A stretch of 64,000 nt of DNA, from the NCBI GenBank assembly GCA_034509735.1, contig JACGWO010000010.1, forward strand, positions 11,669,193-11,733,192. Direction: 5' to 3'. Positions within the stretch are counted from its first letter, which is position 1. Every line of letters begins with the position of its first letter. Both the position numbers and the translations under genes were made by a program. The notes below the pieces were generated by a model. It saw only the letters and a program-made list of their open reading frames with translations. It ran no database searches and was not told the origin of the DNA. Origin of the DNA: Sesamum alatum (Eukaryota; Streptophyta; Magnoliopsida; Lamiales; Pedaliaceae). Positions 10,501-21,648 of the stretch are shown one piece after another.

Positions 10501-10646
10501 AAATGGTAGGAAGAGGTGACGTCCGGATGGACCGAGTCAACTCGGCAGACAACACAGCAGACCCGCTGACAAAGCCTATGTCACAGAGCGCTCATACGCA
10601 ACATCTTGAGAAGATGGGGATTAAGCATATGGGCAATTGGCTTTAA
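7577..10646 (+). pseudogene. pol: Copia pol: protease end, integrase, RT, RNase H (element A)
   Basis: Continues protease after the +1 shift. Counting from the methionine at 7584, integrase has the HHCC finger (H110, H115, C141, C144) and the D,D35E triad (D171, D234, E270). A variable acidic/proline linker follows, then RT. TAG at 9465-9467 and TGA at 9543-9545 interrupt an otherwise continuous RT frame. The YVDD polymerase motif lies at about 9660-9671. RNase H follows (SDASFQSD, TTEAEY, FCDNNGAI, the final ADPLTKPM block) and the frame ends at 10646, just before the purine tract. Only three lesions in about 3 kb shows how recently this copy lost function. Confidence 0.92.
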
Positions 10647-10651
10647 AGGTC

Positions 10652-10662
10652 AAGTGGGAGAT
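10652..10662 (+). other. Polypurine tract (element A)
   Basis: AAGTGGGAGAT immediately before the 3' LTR. This is the plus-strand primer site of copia elements, also kept in E (36218) and as AAGTAGGAGAT in B (45003). Confidence 0.85.
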
Positions 10663-12673
10663 TGTTAGAATAGGTGACCATGTAAGCCAATTTTGGCAGG
10701 AATATGTAACCTATGTCTAGACAATTCTTTGGTATTTGATAAAAATATTTATGAATAAAGAAGTGAAAATTCATATGGCAATACTTTGTTTACGTTCACT
10801 TATCTGCATTTACATTTCTGTTCGCTACGCAAACAAAGCCCACGGACTGAGATACGATTTCGGGGACTGGGACTACGCTTGGAAGTAGGTCCATGAAATC
10901 AGTCTTACCGAATCAGTCCGGAAATCTCCAAGTCAAGGAATCCCAAAAATGGGTACCGGGATTCCCTTTGAGACTTGCACTAAGCATCTGCTGTCGTATT
11001 TCATCGACGGGTGACGAAGGTCGTCTAAGCAGTGTTAGTGGGTCAGCGTGCTAGGAAGCAGCTGACTGAGGTGACTCGCGGGAACCGTCTTACGGAGGGC
11101 CTTGAGTATGGTCAGCAAGGTATGACGTGTATTCCCGGTTCCAACGGTACAGGCCAAGTCCTTTGACTTGAGGAACTGCTGAGTTTACCTGTGCATCAGG
11201 TCTGTATCTTAGATATGGTGAGAGATTGCCAAAATACTCTTGAGTAGTCATAAGCCATGTCTAGTGCAGCTCGGGTGTACAAAAGTGACAGTAGTTTCCA
11301 AGAAAGGATCTGTCTCCTGTCAAAAGGTGTTGATAGTTGAGTCTCATATATGCTCTGTGTCTTGTCCCTGAAATCTGTGGCCACAGTGACTGGACAGAAG
11401 GAAAAAGGTTTTCCCTTGCGGCGTTTAGTGAGGACAGACCGACACTTAGGTCCAAAATGGGTACCTGCATTTTCCGTGCCCTAGACCCTAAGTGATAAGA
11501 CCGAAGACAGAAGGACAAGTGTACTTTTAGAGCCTAAATGTTCATCCCCGAATATTTCACCTAGTCTCTAGTGCCATGGACCGTTGCTAGATGGCCACCC
11601 ATGGTAACGGACGGAGTCTAGGAATCCGACCAAGTCTAGCTGAATGGTGAACCTAAAGAGTCACACACTATCCACACACACACTTAGTATTTAATTTAGA
11701 ATTAAATATTGGAGTAAAGGAATGATTAAATTAGATTTAATCGGGTCTATATTTTCTTGGAGAAATTAATTCCTTCTATTTGATAAAGGGAATTAAATTA
11801 ATAAATAGGATTTATTAAAAGGGTTGATTTAATGGGCTTAGAATAAATTATAATATTTATTTATTATATTATATTTATTCTTTTAGCCTTTTGGAATATT
11901 TAATAGGATTTAAATATTCCATTAAATTAAATCAACGGTTGAGATGGAAAAGGGAGATGGAAGGCTAGGATTCGTTTGACTAGGTCAAACACTAGTTTGA
12001 CTAGGACTTTGACTAGGTCAAAATCCTAGTCAAATTAGGTTACTTAGAGTTTGAGTTTAAAGAGGATTAAACTCTTCTATATAAACCCCTAGCTTCCAAC
12101 ATTTAAGAGATTGATGATTCTTGAAAAACACACACAACACACACTCTCCCTCTCCTACCTCTCGTCCGCCCCTCTCTCTTTCTCTAGCAAGAAAATATTT
12201 TTTCCTTAGTTCTTTTTGTTCTTGGAACATCAAGAACTTAGACGAACCAATACCGTTAATTGATAACGAGTTATTGATTCGTCCACTCCAAAAATAATAC
12301 TTGTTCGTTGCTAGCACGACGTGCAAGATACGTGGGTGGATCGTGTGTCACGATTTGGAGGATCTCAAGAACGAGGTCTTGGTGCAAAACGGGGAACAAC
12401 GCGAGTAGCAGTTGAAGACGAAAACGACAACGGGTAGGTCTCGTTTAAGATTTTCGTCCCTCTTTATTTTTCAACTCTATGGCCTCCATGATTTATTTAA
12501 TTGTTTTATGATCATGAGATACACCGAACGCCCGGGAACCTCAAGGGCACACCCTTTGAGCGTGTTCTTTAAATTAAAAGCATGCCTTTTATTTTGTAAA
12601 TTTTAATATGTTTATTTTTACCGCGCTTCCGCATTCGCGCAATTCCTGGGACGATCCACTGGATTTTCTTTCA
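10663..12673 (+). repeat. 3' LTR of element A
   Basis: 2011 bp, TGTTAGAATAGGTGACC to TTTTCTTTCA, followed by the target duplication GCTTG. Differences from the 5' LTR are scattered substitutions and a few 1-4 bp indels. Keeps the W-box array (11975-12032), TATA box (12078-12085) and the hairpin at 12540-12560 (one wobble). Confidence 0.95.
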
Positions 12674-13515
12674 GCTTGAGGGCCCCTTCGGCTTTCCCGT
12701 GCACTCTCTTCCAATAGGTTGTTAAACATGATCCTTTCTACAAGAAGGTATCAACATGATCAAACACGAAGAAAGATGAATAGATTCCAAGAAAATTTAG
12801 GAGATAAAATAAAAGTACCTAGGGGCTCCTCCAGGGAGACCTTGTTTGGATCAACCCAAAATACGAGAGAAGCCTCTCGTCTATCAAACTCAGCTGTCAT
12901 AGGGGTTAAGATTCAACTCCTCTAGCAGAGTTGTGAGACCATCAAGGCCTATCCGTCCTAAAGAAGGAGACGGGGGTAGGGGAGAGGGGGAAGGTCAGTG
13001 ATCCACTCATGGGGGAAAGCCTATGAAGTGGGAGAACATGCGTAAAAGAAATTATTCCTCCAGTTTTGGGGGGCATTAGGCAGGCAAGAGCCGAATCCCT
13101 CGATGGGAGAAAAATGAAAGATGCCGAGCTCAGACTTTTTCCACCCCCACATCCACCTTATATACACATCAAGGCCAACTCTTTCCTATCATATTCCTAT
13201 ATTGGACAAATACACTTCCTCTAATTTCCATTCTATTTAATCTATAGATTCACCATGTAATGACATCCATATTTTAGACTAAATGTTGTTACAAGTTAGC
13301 AACATGTCATGCTAATTATAATACAACTTAGTGATAATACAAATATAGTGACAAGAAATAATTATTGTTACTGTATCGTCATTATATACATGTGTCACTA
13401 ATTATTTTTTATGACAACTTCACGATATTATATCATACAAGAGTACATACATATAAATAGTGCAACAAGCTAATAATTAAGAAAAGCATAATCATATTAT
13501 AATATACAAGAATAT
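12674..13515. other. Right flank of element A: repeat debris then AT-rich DNA
   Basis: 12679-13180 is moderately GC-rich sequence continuing the target into which A inserted (probably the same old Gypsy-type element as 1106-2411), with no recognisable domain. 13181-13507 is AT-rich. I see no gene. Confidence 0.5.
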
Positions 13516-13969
13516 AGGGTAAATTACCGCTACATTTTCTGAGGTTTGATATAATTACAAATACCTCCTCATTGTTTGAAAAATTACAAATACTCCCTGA
13601 CTTTAACGTCCATCTAATAACGAGCCCGTTCTGTTAGGTTCCATTGGTTTTCATACAATTTTTATGGTGAACTATCCAAAATGCCCTTTTGGATTATAAG
13701 TTATAATTTATGTAACTTTTAGAATTTTTTAAAATATTTTATATACTAATATTCTTTATGGATTATTTATTTTATGCCCCCGAAGATTCTTTTTATATAT
13801 TTTTAAAAAAATAAAATATTTAGCAAGGGTAAAATAGTACTTTTCACATCACCGTCTAGTGGCTACATAATTATTTTTTATTTGAGGGAGGTATTTATAA
13901 TTTTTTTAAAAATTAGGAAATATTTGTAATTATACCAAATTTTAGAGGAGGTGGTTATAATTTACCCCC
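13516..13969. mobile_element. MITE with 8-bp target duplication (hAT-like)
   Basis: 454 bp with inverted ends: AGGGTAAATTA at the left and TAATTTACCCCC at the right, with imperfect pairing continuing about 50 bp inward (TATAATTACAAATA in both arms). Flanked by AAGAATAT at 13508-13515 and 13970-13977. An 8-bp duplication suits the hAT superfamily. No coding capacity. Confidence 0.75.
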
Positions 13970-14339
13970 AAGAATATATGAATAATTGGAAAATTGCTCC
14001 CATTACCACATACATTCTCTAATTAACAAGTAGAATTTGTTCTTTTGAGTTGCTTAATACTAAATTATTTCAATAAACTTGCTATATGTGTTATAATTGG
14101 TTGATAATCTCTCGTTTACATGTAATTTATAATCTATAATTGATATGAAAATTATTAAATAATATTATTTGAGTACCATACGTTTTGAAGCATACTCTTA
14201 ATGATTTAATGGAAAGTAATTACTAGTGTCAACAATTATCTCTATTTGTCACATATAATTCTAGAATATAATAATATATTTACTAATATAAAATGTAATT
14301 TGAATAAACATATGATACATTACTCTTATTAAAATAGTA

Positions 14340-15124
14340 AAACCTCTATAAATTAATAACCTTGTGACCATAAAATTTTATTAATTTAAAAAGATATTAA
14401 TATATCGATAAATTAATATTTTATTAATTAAAAGAGAGACTTTTTAAATTCAGCAAATTTAGTACATATGTATTGAAAACAAATAAATTCATATAGGTTT
14501 CATTGATTATATTCATGCATCAACCAAATCTTTGTAATTAATTAAATATATTCATGTATAATATAATTAATTGTATACAATTAACTATTATATTTATGGA
14601 CGCATGTATCAATTCATTGGAATTACTTAAATATACATGTTTACATTAATTTGTTGCACTTAAATAACTATTATAGCCAAGTAAATATATTCATGTATGA
14701 TGAATGAAATATATACTATATAAATCTCAATATGAAAATAAAATAATTCATAACACCCAATCATGTCTTCTCATCTAAAAGGTATCACAAAAATCATCCA
14801 TGAATGATCAAATGCGTAAAGCATTATGTGAATATAATAGAGACCATCCCAAATGCACTAAAAAAGATTTACAAGAGTCGGTTGATGAAAATATCATTTG
14901 AAAGTTAGTCAAGGTACAATGTCAAACATTATAATTGAATATTTATGAATTATTAATTTAGAGTTTTAATGGGACCTAATATGTATAAAGGGATTTTTCG
15001 AAAAATTATCATCTTATTATCTTATCGAATTTGATGATTTTTTACAAAGACTCAAATCGGGATCAAAAGATTTTATTATTTTAAAAAATTTATTAATTTA
15101 TAAAATATTAATTTATAGAGGTTT
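14340..15124. mobile_element. 785-bp inverted-repeat element, TSD TAGTA
   Basis: Left end AAACCTCTATAAATTAATA and its reverse complement at the right, flanked by TAGTA at 14335-14339 and 15125-15129. The interior is AT-rich without a credible frame. The superfamily is not certain. Confidence 0.7.
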
Positions 15125-15129
15125 TAGTA

Positions 15130-15821
15130 TAGATCAATACGCTTTTTATGGTGATGAGGCTTCAATTCGTTTAGGAGTGTGCATAATTCGATTTACCGAC
15201 CGACCTAATTGAACGAAATCGAAATTTCGCTTCGCTGTAGGTACAAGGTTTTTTTTTTTTTAATTTGGTATTCATTTGGTTAGATTTTGGGCACCGGTTA
15301 ATTATATCGAACCGAGTAACGATTTTTTAATATATTACACATTATATATAATATAAATACAGTAAAAAATGAATATATCTTATAGAATATAAATATATTT
15401 ATATAATCACAGTAAAAATATAAATTTTTTAAAAATAAATTTTGTAGTAATTTACCGAATCGAACAGAGAAATTTGGTTTGGTATTCGGCGCACTATGAT
15501 GGAGTATCATTCGATACAATAGTACCAAAAGAGCACCCATAACTTCACCAATTAAATTAGATCTTATTGGTCATATCAATTCTACTCTCTAAGGATTCAT
15601 TTGAATGAATGGATTTAGATTTAAATGAGGGATTTTGAGAAAATAATATCTATATTATATGAATTTGAAATTCATTAGAATGTTACTAAAAATAACTCAA
15701 AATAAGAACTCAAGGATTTCAAATTATTGAAAACATAGAATTACCCAAATAAGTGTAGTACATTTGTTATTAATATGGATTTAAAATCTTTAACTCCAAA
15801 TACATCAAACAAAAGGAAGTC
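15130..15821. other. AT-rich intergenic DNA
   Basis: No gene is seen. Several GGATTTnAAAT-like repeats from about 15590 resemble the arms of the MITE at 15825 and may be an older relative. Confidence 0.4.
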
Positions 15822-15824
15822 TTA

Positions 15825-16785
15825 GGTTATATTTGGATCGATGGATTTGAAGTAATGGATTTCAAATTTTTAGTGAAAAATCAATTGGATTTTTTTGGAT
15901 AATTTTAAACACAAAATATATCAAATTTTTGAACCTCTAAATTCAAATTATGTTTTGTTGAATGTTGATGATTTCAAATTCTTCTAATATGAAATCATTT
16001 CTTCAATTTCTCTCTTCAAATTCAAATGTGTTCGTCCAAAGATAATACTATGTTTCATTCGAATTGATAAATTTGAAATGATGGATTTCAAATTCCTAAT
16101 AAAAAATTCTTTTGATTTATTTGTATAATTGTAAGGGTTAATAGCATTTAGACCCCTCCAGAAAAATGTGAAATTACATTTTCCCTCTAAAAATTTCAAA
16201 ATGACATCTTTAAAATGACATCTACACCATTTCAAAAAATTTATTATTTACATCTGACCCCTTCTATTAGGATTTGGATAGAAAATGCAAAAAAGTACAT
16301 AAATTTTTAATTTTATCCCTCATTCACAATTTCACCGTAATAATTTTATACTTATAAGGGAGTAAATGTAATATATATAAAGTCAAAAGATGTAAATATA
16401 ATAAGATATTGTTCCTAAATTATAGTCATTGGATAGAAACATTATATGAAAATATTAAATGAGGCATAGAATTGAAACTTTATGTAATTTTTTTTGCTAA
16501 CATCAGTATTTTCCATCTAAACCTAACGAAAGGAGGTCAGGTATAAACATAAAATTTTCTGAGGGGTGTAGTATAAATTTTAAAACTTCTTTCCAAAAAA
16601 GTATAATTTCACAGTTTTAGGAGGGATCCAAGTATAATTAATCCTATTTTTAAACCTTAAATTTTAATTTTGATCTATATTTTGTTAAATATTAATATAT
16701 TTTAAATTATTTTCATATAAAGTAATTTAAATTTATTTTTTCAAATTCTTCTAATAATTTTAAATACATCGATTCAAATGTAACT
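15825..16785. mobile_element. Tourist/PIF-like MITE with a second MITE inside
   Basis: Ends GGTTATATTTGGATCGATG and its imperfect reverse complement CATCGATTCAAATGTAACT, flanked by TTA at 15822-15824 and 16786-16788, the PIF/Harbinger signature. About half its length is another MITE (16134-16645). It ends about 440 bp before the kinase start codon. Confidence 0.65.
16134..16645. mobile_element. Nested MITE
   Basis: Ends AGGGTTAAT and ATTAATCCT with imperfect pairing for about 45 bp (including CCCCTCC/GGAGGG and GTGAAATTA/TAATTTCAC). I could not see a clean target duplication. The flanks join into sequence resembling 15890-15960, which supports an insertion here. Confidence 0.6.
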
Positions 16786-16788
16786 TTA

Positions 16789-17223
16789 GAATTGTATTTC
16801 AATTAAATTTCTTTTTCATAATTACTTCCCTTTATTTATCTTGATAGAATATAGAAATAGAATCAAAATAATAGAATAGGGAAATATAATAAACAAAGGA
16901 GGTGGGCCCAACAAGGGTAACATGGAGTTTGTAGTTGGATGAATACAAAAATGCCCAATCCCCATTCCGAAACCCACACTCTCCTTCTCTCTCCAACAGT
17001 GACAGTTCACGCTTGACACAGACTGTCTCTCTCTCCTCTCTCTCTCTAGACATGAAAAAACCAGAGTGAGAGATTCAGACAAGAAGAAAAGCAAACAACA
17101 TGAAATCTACTCCTTAACTGCCTCAAACATCAAAATACTCAAAGATCACTTCAGAAAGTTCTCAGAATTTGTTTTGTGCGCTTTTTCATTCCCCACATTT
17201 CTTGAAAATGAGGCGATTTCAGT
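16789..17223 (+). promoter_or_regulatory. 5' flank and probable 5' UTR of the kinase gene
   Basis: AT-rich at first, then a CT-repeat stretch (about 17019-17048), common in plant 5' UTRs. No strong TATA box could be fixed. Upstream short frames are not convincing genes. Confidence 0.4.
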
Positions 17224-18511
17224 ATGCACCACGTCCTCCTCTTCACCGCCGCCATTCTCCTTGTCCTCCTCCCCTCAGCCACGCCGGACATCGCCTCCGA
17301 CCGAGCCGCTCTCCTGGGCCTCCGCTCGGCCGTGGGCGGCCGCGTACTTCTCTGGGACCTCTCGAGCCGGACTCCCTGCTCGTGGCCCGGCGTCATCTGC
17401 TCGGCTGACAACTCCTCCGTCGTGGAGCTTCATCTCCCCGGGATGGGACTGTCCGGGCAGCTGCCGCCCAACACCATCTCGAATATGACCAATCTGCAGA
17501 CGCTCAGCCTCCGGTACAACGCGCTCTCTGGCCCGCTTCCGGCAGACATGTTTACTTCTCTTATTTCTCTCCGCAACCTCTATTTACAACACAATTTCTT
17601 CAATGGCCAAATCCCAGATTCGTTGTTTTCTCTCACGTCCCTAGTGCGAGTAAATTTGGCCGAAAACAACTTCTCTGGCCCGATTTCGCCTTCCTTCAAT
17701 AATTTGACCCGTTTAGGCACGCTTTACTTGCAGGGTAATCATTTCTCGGGTCCCATCCCTGACCTGAATTTGCCCGCTCTAGTTCAGTTCGATGTATCAA
17801 ACAATAATCTTACTGGAGAGATTCCCAACGGGCTTTCTAGAAAGCCCAAGAGTTCGTTTGCTGGGAATTCACTCTGTGGTTCTCCACTTAATTCTTGTGG
17901 TAACGCAAAACCCAAGAAGAAACTCTCCGGTGGGGCGATTGCCGGAATCATAATTGGTTCCGTACTCGGGTTTCTCCTGATCTTATTGCTTCTGTTCTGT
18001 TTGTGTAGAGTGTTGGCCGGAAAGAGATCGAGATCGAAAGATGAGGGTGTGGTTAAGGAGAGAGAACTTGAGATTCCACGAGAAAAGACCGTGGAATCTG
18101 GTGGAGAAAAGGATGTCACAAGCAGCAGCTTTGCTGCTGCAATGGGGGCGAAGGAGAAAGAGAAGGGAGAGGCAAATTTGATTGGTGGTGGGAAAAAGGG
18201 GCTCGTGTTCTTGGGAAAGACAGGGTGGAAGTTTGATCTGGAGGATCTGTTGAGGGCGTCGGCTGAGGTTTTGGGGAAGGGAACGTTCGGGACTGCCTAC
18301 AAGGCCGTGCTGGAAAGTGGGTTGGCTGTGGCAGTAAAGAGGCTGAGGGATGTTAATATGGGGGAGAAGGAGTTCAGGGAAAAGATGGAAGAAATTGGGA
18401 GAATGGATCATGAGAATTTGGTGCCTTTGTGGGCTTATCACTATAACAGGGAGGAGAAGCTGCTTGTTTATGATTACTTGCCAATGGGGAGCTTGTCTGC
18501 TCTTTTACATG
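17224..18511 (+). CDS. Exon 1: LRR ectodomain, membrane span, N-lobe of pseudokinase
   Basis: An uninterrupted 429 codons plus one base. The ATG at 17224 is chosen because a good signal peptide follows at once and the cap domain is in register. The exon ends CAT-G before a GT donor (18512). Reading into the intron gives only IHSLDLF and a stop. Extracellular repeats follow the plant LxxLxxNxFSGxIP pattern. GC content is high at the 5' end (17224-17560), unlike the AT-rich surroundings, as is common for plant genes. Confidence 0.9.
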
Positions 18512-19144
18512 GTATCCATTCTCTTGATTTGTTCTAATTTCTTATCGTTTTCGTATGTTTGAATTAGTTCTTTGTTTTTGTACCAGACTTGTAAATGATG
18601 CTAATCTTGGATGCCTTCTGTGATCACATGTTGCATTGTGCTTTATCACGGATTGTGATCTTCTGCAGCTTCTCATTCGCGAACTGTGAATGGCTTTGTC
18701 TGAATTTTGATTTTGATGGCTATAGTTTTGATTATAGTTTTTCTTGCAACCGCGAATCTGATTTCAAATGATTCTAGAATTTGTATGATATGTTTAAAAA
18801 TTTGTCGGGCAGCAGAGATCGTTTCTAACGGTCTAATGCCTTTTAATGTTTCTATTTCATCTTCTCTGGTTTTATATTCAATGTATCTGGTGAACACTCT
18901 GAAGACTTTGTCTGACATTGGCATATAATTCAAAGATAAAACATTCTTATTTCGAATGGTGCATCTTCATAGCTGTCTTCTGTGACAATTCAAAATCATT
19001 GTTGAAGTCTTGGCATATTGATGACATGTTGTTTCGTAGCCGAGTTTTAGTTCCTCGTCTGAATACTTGCCGATGAGAATGTTATACTGCTCTATAGTTG
19101 CAGTGTCACAGTACTAATTTCAGCATATGTTTGCCTTCATATAG
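18512..19144 (+). other. Intron of the kinase gene
   Basis: 633 bp, T-rich, begins GTATCC and ends CATATAG. Joining 18511 to 19145 keeps the frame across a glycine codon ([15 protein letters not shown]), which fits the family exactly at the usual position after the hinge. Confidence 0.88.
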
Positions 19145-19753
19145 GAAACAAGGGAGCCGGGAGGACACCGTTGAACTGGGAGACGAGGGCTTCAATTGCT
19201 CTTGGGGCTGCCAAAGGAATTTCATACCTTCATTCACAAGGCTCAACGATTTCCCATGGCAACATTAAGTCATCAAACATTCTCCTCACTAAGTCGTACG
19301 AAGCTCGTGTTTCAGACTTCGGTCTGCTCAGGCTTGCGTCCTGCGCCACTCCCAACCGCGTTGCCGGCTATCGGGTCACCGGAAGTAACAGATCCTCGAA
19401 AAGTCTCTCAGAAAGCTGACGTTTACAGTTTTGGAGTATTGCTGTTGGAATTGCTAACCGGTAAGGCTCCGACACATTCGTTGATGAACGAAAAGGGTTG
19501 ATCTCCCTAGATGGTCCAATCTGTGTTCGAGAAGAGTGGACGGCTGAAGTGTTCGTCTGAACTCCTTCGCTACCAGAATGTCGAGGAGGATATCGGTTTC
19601 AGCTCTTGCAGCTTGCAGTCGACTGCCCGCCCAATACCCCGACAAGCGTCCTTCGATGGTCGAGGTTGTTGGCAAGATTGAAGAGCTTTGTCGTTCGAGT
19701 TCACAAGATTTGAGCGTGACATTGTCGATGTTGAGGACGACCACCAAACCTAG
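19145..19753 (+). pseudogene. Exon 2: kinase C-lobe with clustered frameshifts
   Basis: Intact to 19375 ([25 protein letters not shown] catalytic loop, SDFG, VAGYR). An extra T then shifts out of frame. [28 protein letters not shown] continues in a second frame to 19500. Further small deletions (about 19497, 19513, 19525, 19556, 19561) and insertions or deletions (about 19597, 19602, 19627) follow before the last stretch (PDKRPSMVEVVGKIEELCRSSSQ) returns to a readable frame ending at 19753. Several lesions fall in short runs of one base. Confidence 0.85.
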
Positions 19754-20056
19754 GAGTTTCTGTTCTGTTAGGTACTTTGAGTTGGAGCTTTTACTTGTTT
19801 GTTCATTCTTGAAGTTCTTTGATTGAGAATCAACTGCCAATTTTTTTTTTTTTTTTCTTTATCTTATCTTCTTGTAATCTTTTTTCTCTTTGCGTTCTCC
19901 TAGAAAAGAATTCAAATGTCATTTTCTTTGATTGTCTGAACTGTAAAATAAGTCACTTTATTCTTGTTGAGTTGTTGAACTTTTGTTATACATCTTTAAT
20001 ATTTTTGTCTTCCTAACAAAGCTAATTGCCCATGATACATCTTACAGTTGTTTACA
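19754..20056 (+). other. Probable 3' UTR and downstream T-rich DNA
   Basis: T-rich with a poly-T run at 19840-19857. Nothing coding seen. Confidence 0.4.
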
Positions 20057-20302
20057 GGATAACTACATTTACAGCCATCACTCTATATATTTGTTTACAT
20101 AAATCACCCCCGAAAGTTAAAAAATAAGGATAGTTTTTGTGTGATATTGATGTTTTTGGGGAGTGTATATATAATTTTAAAAAGTAAGAGTAGGTTGTAT
20201 AAAGATGTCAACGCGTTTTTGAGGGTGTACGTCTAATTATTTAAAATATATGGATAATTTGTGTAACATATCATAAAATTAGGGGTTAAATGTAATTATC
20301 CC
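20057..20302. mobile_element. Small MITE (family also at 24488 and 54881)
   Basis: Ends GGATAACTACATTTACA and TAAATGTAATTATCCC, with repeated 'gggtgta-tgtaattat' style internal sequence. Closely similar to 24488-24772. No clear target duplication. Confidence 0.55.
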
Positions 20303-21648
20303 TTCTTTAAACTTTAAACAGGATTTTGTTCTCTCTCTCAACACGCAGACACCACAGAGTTCAATTTCATGTGTACAACTAACAAACAATGTCATGTGAT
20401 GTTATTCTGTTTGATTATTTCAAAATTAAGTATATGTCATTTTCAGCTCTTATGTGTTTGATCTGCAGCCCTTTTCAGTTCTTGTTTTTCTGAAAACGTC
20501 CGAAAGGAACTAAGTGATGGAACTCTTTTACCTCATGTGGGACAATAAAAATTATGACATAAATTCCACAAGTTTGGATAACATGTTTGATGCAGCAAAT
20601 TTTGCACATTAGAATTTGACTAGAGATTTGAAATAATGGATTAAAAGCTTCTCTGTTTTAAATTGATATGTTTTAATCTCTTTTTTTGGGATAGATTTGG
20701 CTGTAGACCTGTAAGATATGCCGAAGAAACCAATTCTCCTCTCTCACCTTTTTTTTTAATTATTAGTCTAGAGACAATCACTTGTTTTTTGTGTTTATAT
20801 AATAGAGAGTGAGATCTTTTATATATTTAAAATAATATTATAAATTAGTAACTATAGAATGAAAAATAAAGTATATATATATCAATAAATCACATTCAGA
20901 AAAAAACAAAAAAAAAATAACTTAAGGTATTATTGACGAACACCAAAAGAAATTGGTGTAGTGTGTATAATAAATGACGTGGGTCACTTTTGAAAAAAAG
21001 AGTAATGCAATTATTTTTTAAAATTAAGGGATATAAATTATCATATTAAAAAATAGTATAAAGTGTCACATCCGTCGTTTGTGAGTGTAGAGGATTATTC
21101 ACATACTTCTCTTTTTCTAATTATTACTTGGGTCTCACATGCACGAATTAGTTATACTCTTTTATTATAATAGCTAAATGATTAGATACTTTTTTAAAGA
21201 AAGAGTGCTATAAAAAAAATTTGCAATAACATTTAATCTCATAATTTTTTTAACAAGAGTTTGCAATTTTTAAAATAATGAAAATATATAATAGAGAATT
21301 GTGAATCGATTGTTCAAGTTTTTTAAAATAATTTAGTTTGATCTAAAGAACCTAGAAAAAATGAATTTGCAGTCAAAATTAAAGTAAGTTTGAGTAGAAG
21401 AGATAAAAGTTCTATATAATTTAATGACACTTACTTGATATTGTTGAGATTAAGAGAAATATTAATGCTTGTTTATTAAAGTTATTAATTGCCTTCAATA
21501 TATATAAACTATATATTGAATTTAGCTACTAAGAGATAATAAACACCAACACTTAAATGACCCAAAGAAAGATAACAAATTTGGTTACACAATGTAATAT
21601 AAGTTTCTACAAAATACCGATAAAAATCTAATTTTTTTTGAAAAACTT
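20303..21648. other. AT-rich intergenic DNA
   Basis: About 1.3 kb with short A/T runs and microsatellite-like stretches. I see no gene or element boundary. Confidence 0.5.

Larger units (their letters stand above)
2412..12673 (+). mobile_element. Nearly intact Ty1/copia retrotransposon (element A)
   Basis: A 10,262-bp element with LTRs at 2412-4425 and 10663-12673, Met-type PBS at 4427, long leader, gag, pol in copia order (protease, integrase, RT, RNase H) and a purine tract just before the 3' LTR. It is flanked by a perfect 5-bp duplication, GCTTG, at 2407-2411 and 12674-12678. The two LTRs differ at only about 1% of positions by eye, so the insertion is recent. Coding damage is slight: one extra A in a run near 7553-7557 and two in-frame stop codons (9465 and 9543). 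It landed in older Gypsy-type debris. It is not expected to make a full polyprotein itself but could be mobilised in trans. Confidence 0.95.
17224..19753 (+). pseudogene. LRR receptor-like (probably inactive) kinase gene, 3' exon disrupted
   Basis: A plasma-membrane LRR receptor-like protein of the 'probable inactive receptor kinase' group (RKL1/RLK902 type). Signal peptide at about residues 1-20, N-terminal cap with CSWPGVIC, about five LRRs (residues 65-205), a Cys pair (C218, C225), membrane segment 236-262, basic juxtamembrane stretch, then kinase with glycine loop GKGTFG (351-356) and VAVK lysine 372. Exon 2 gives SHGNIKSSN where active kinases have HRD, so the catalytic Asp is missing, while SDFG is kept. 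A family-like acidic C-terminus (ERDIVDVEDDHQT) ends at the stop 19751-19753. Between 19376 and about 19645 at least eight 1-2 bp indels break the frame, first an extra T at 19376. Either a young pseudogene or local consensus error. Confidence 0.88.

Noticed and set aside
17151..18441. Antisense and offset frames across the receptor gene
   Set aside because: They are shadows of the LRR exon, which has a clear domain structure on the plus strand.
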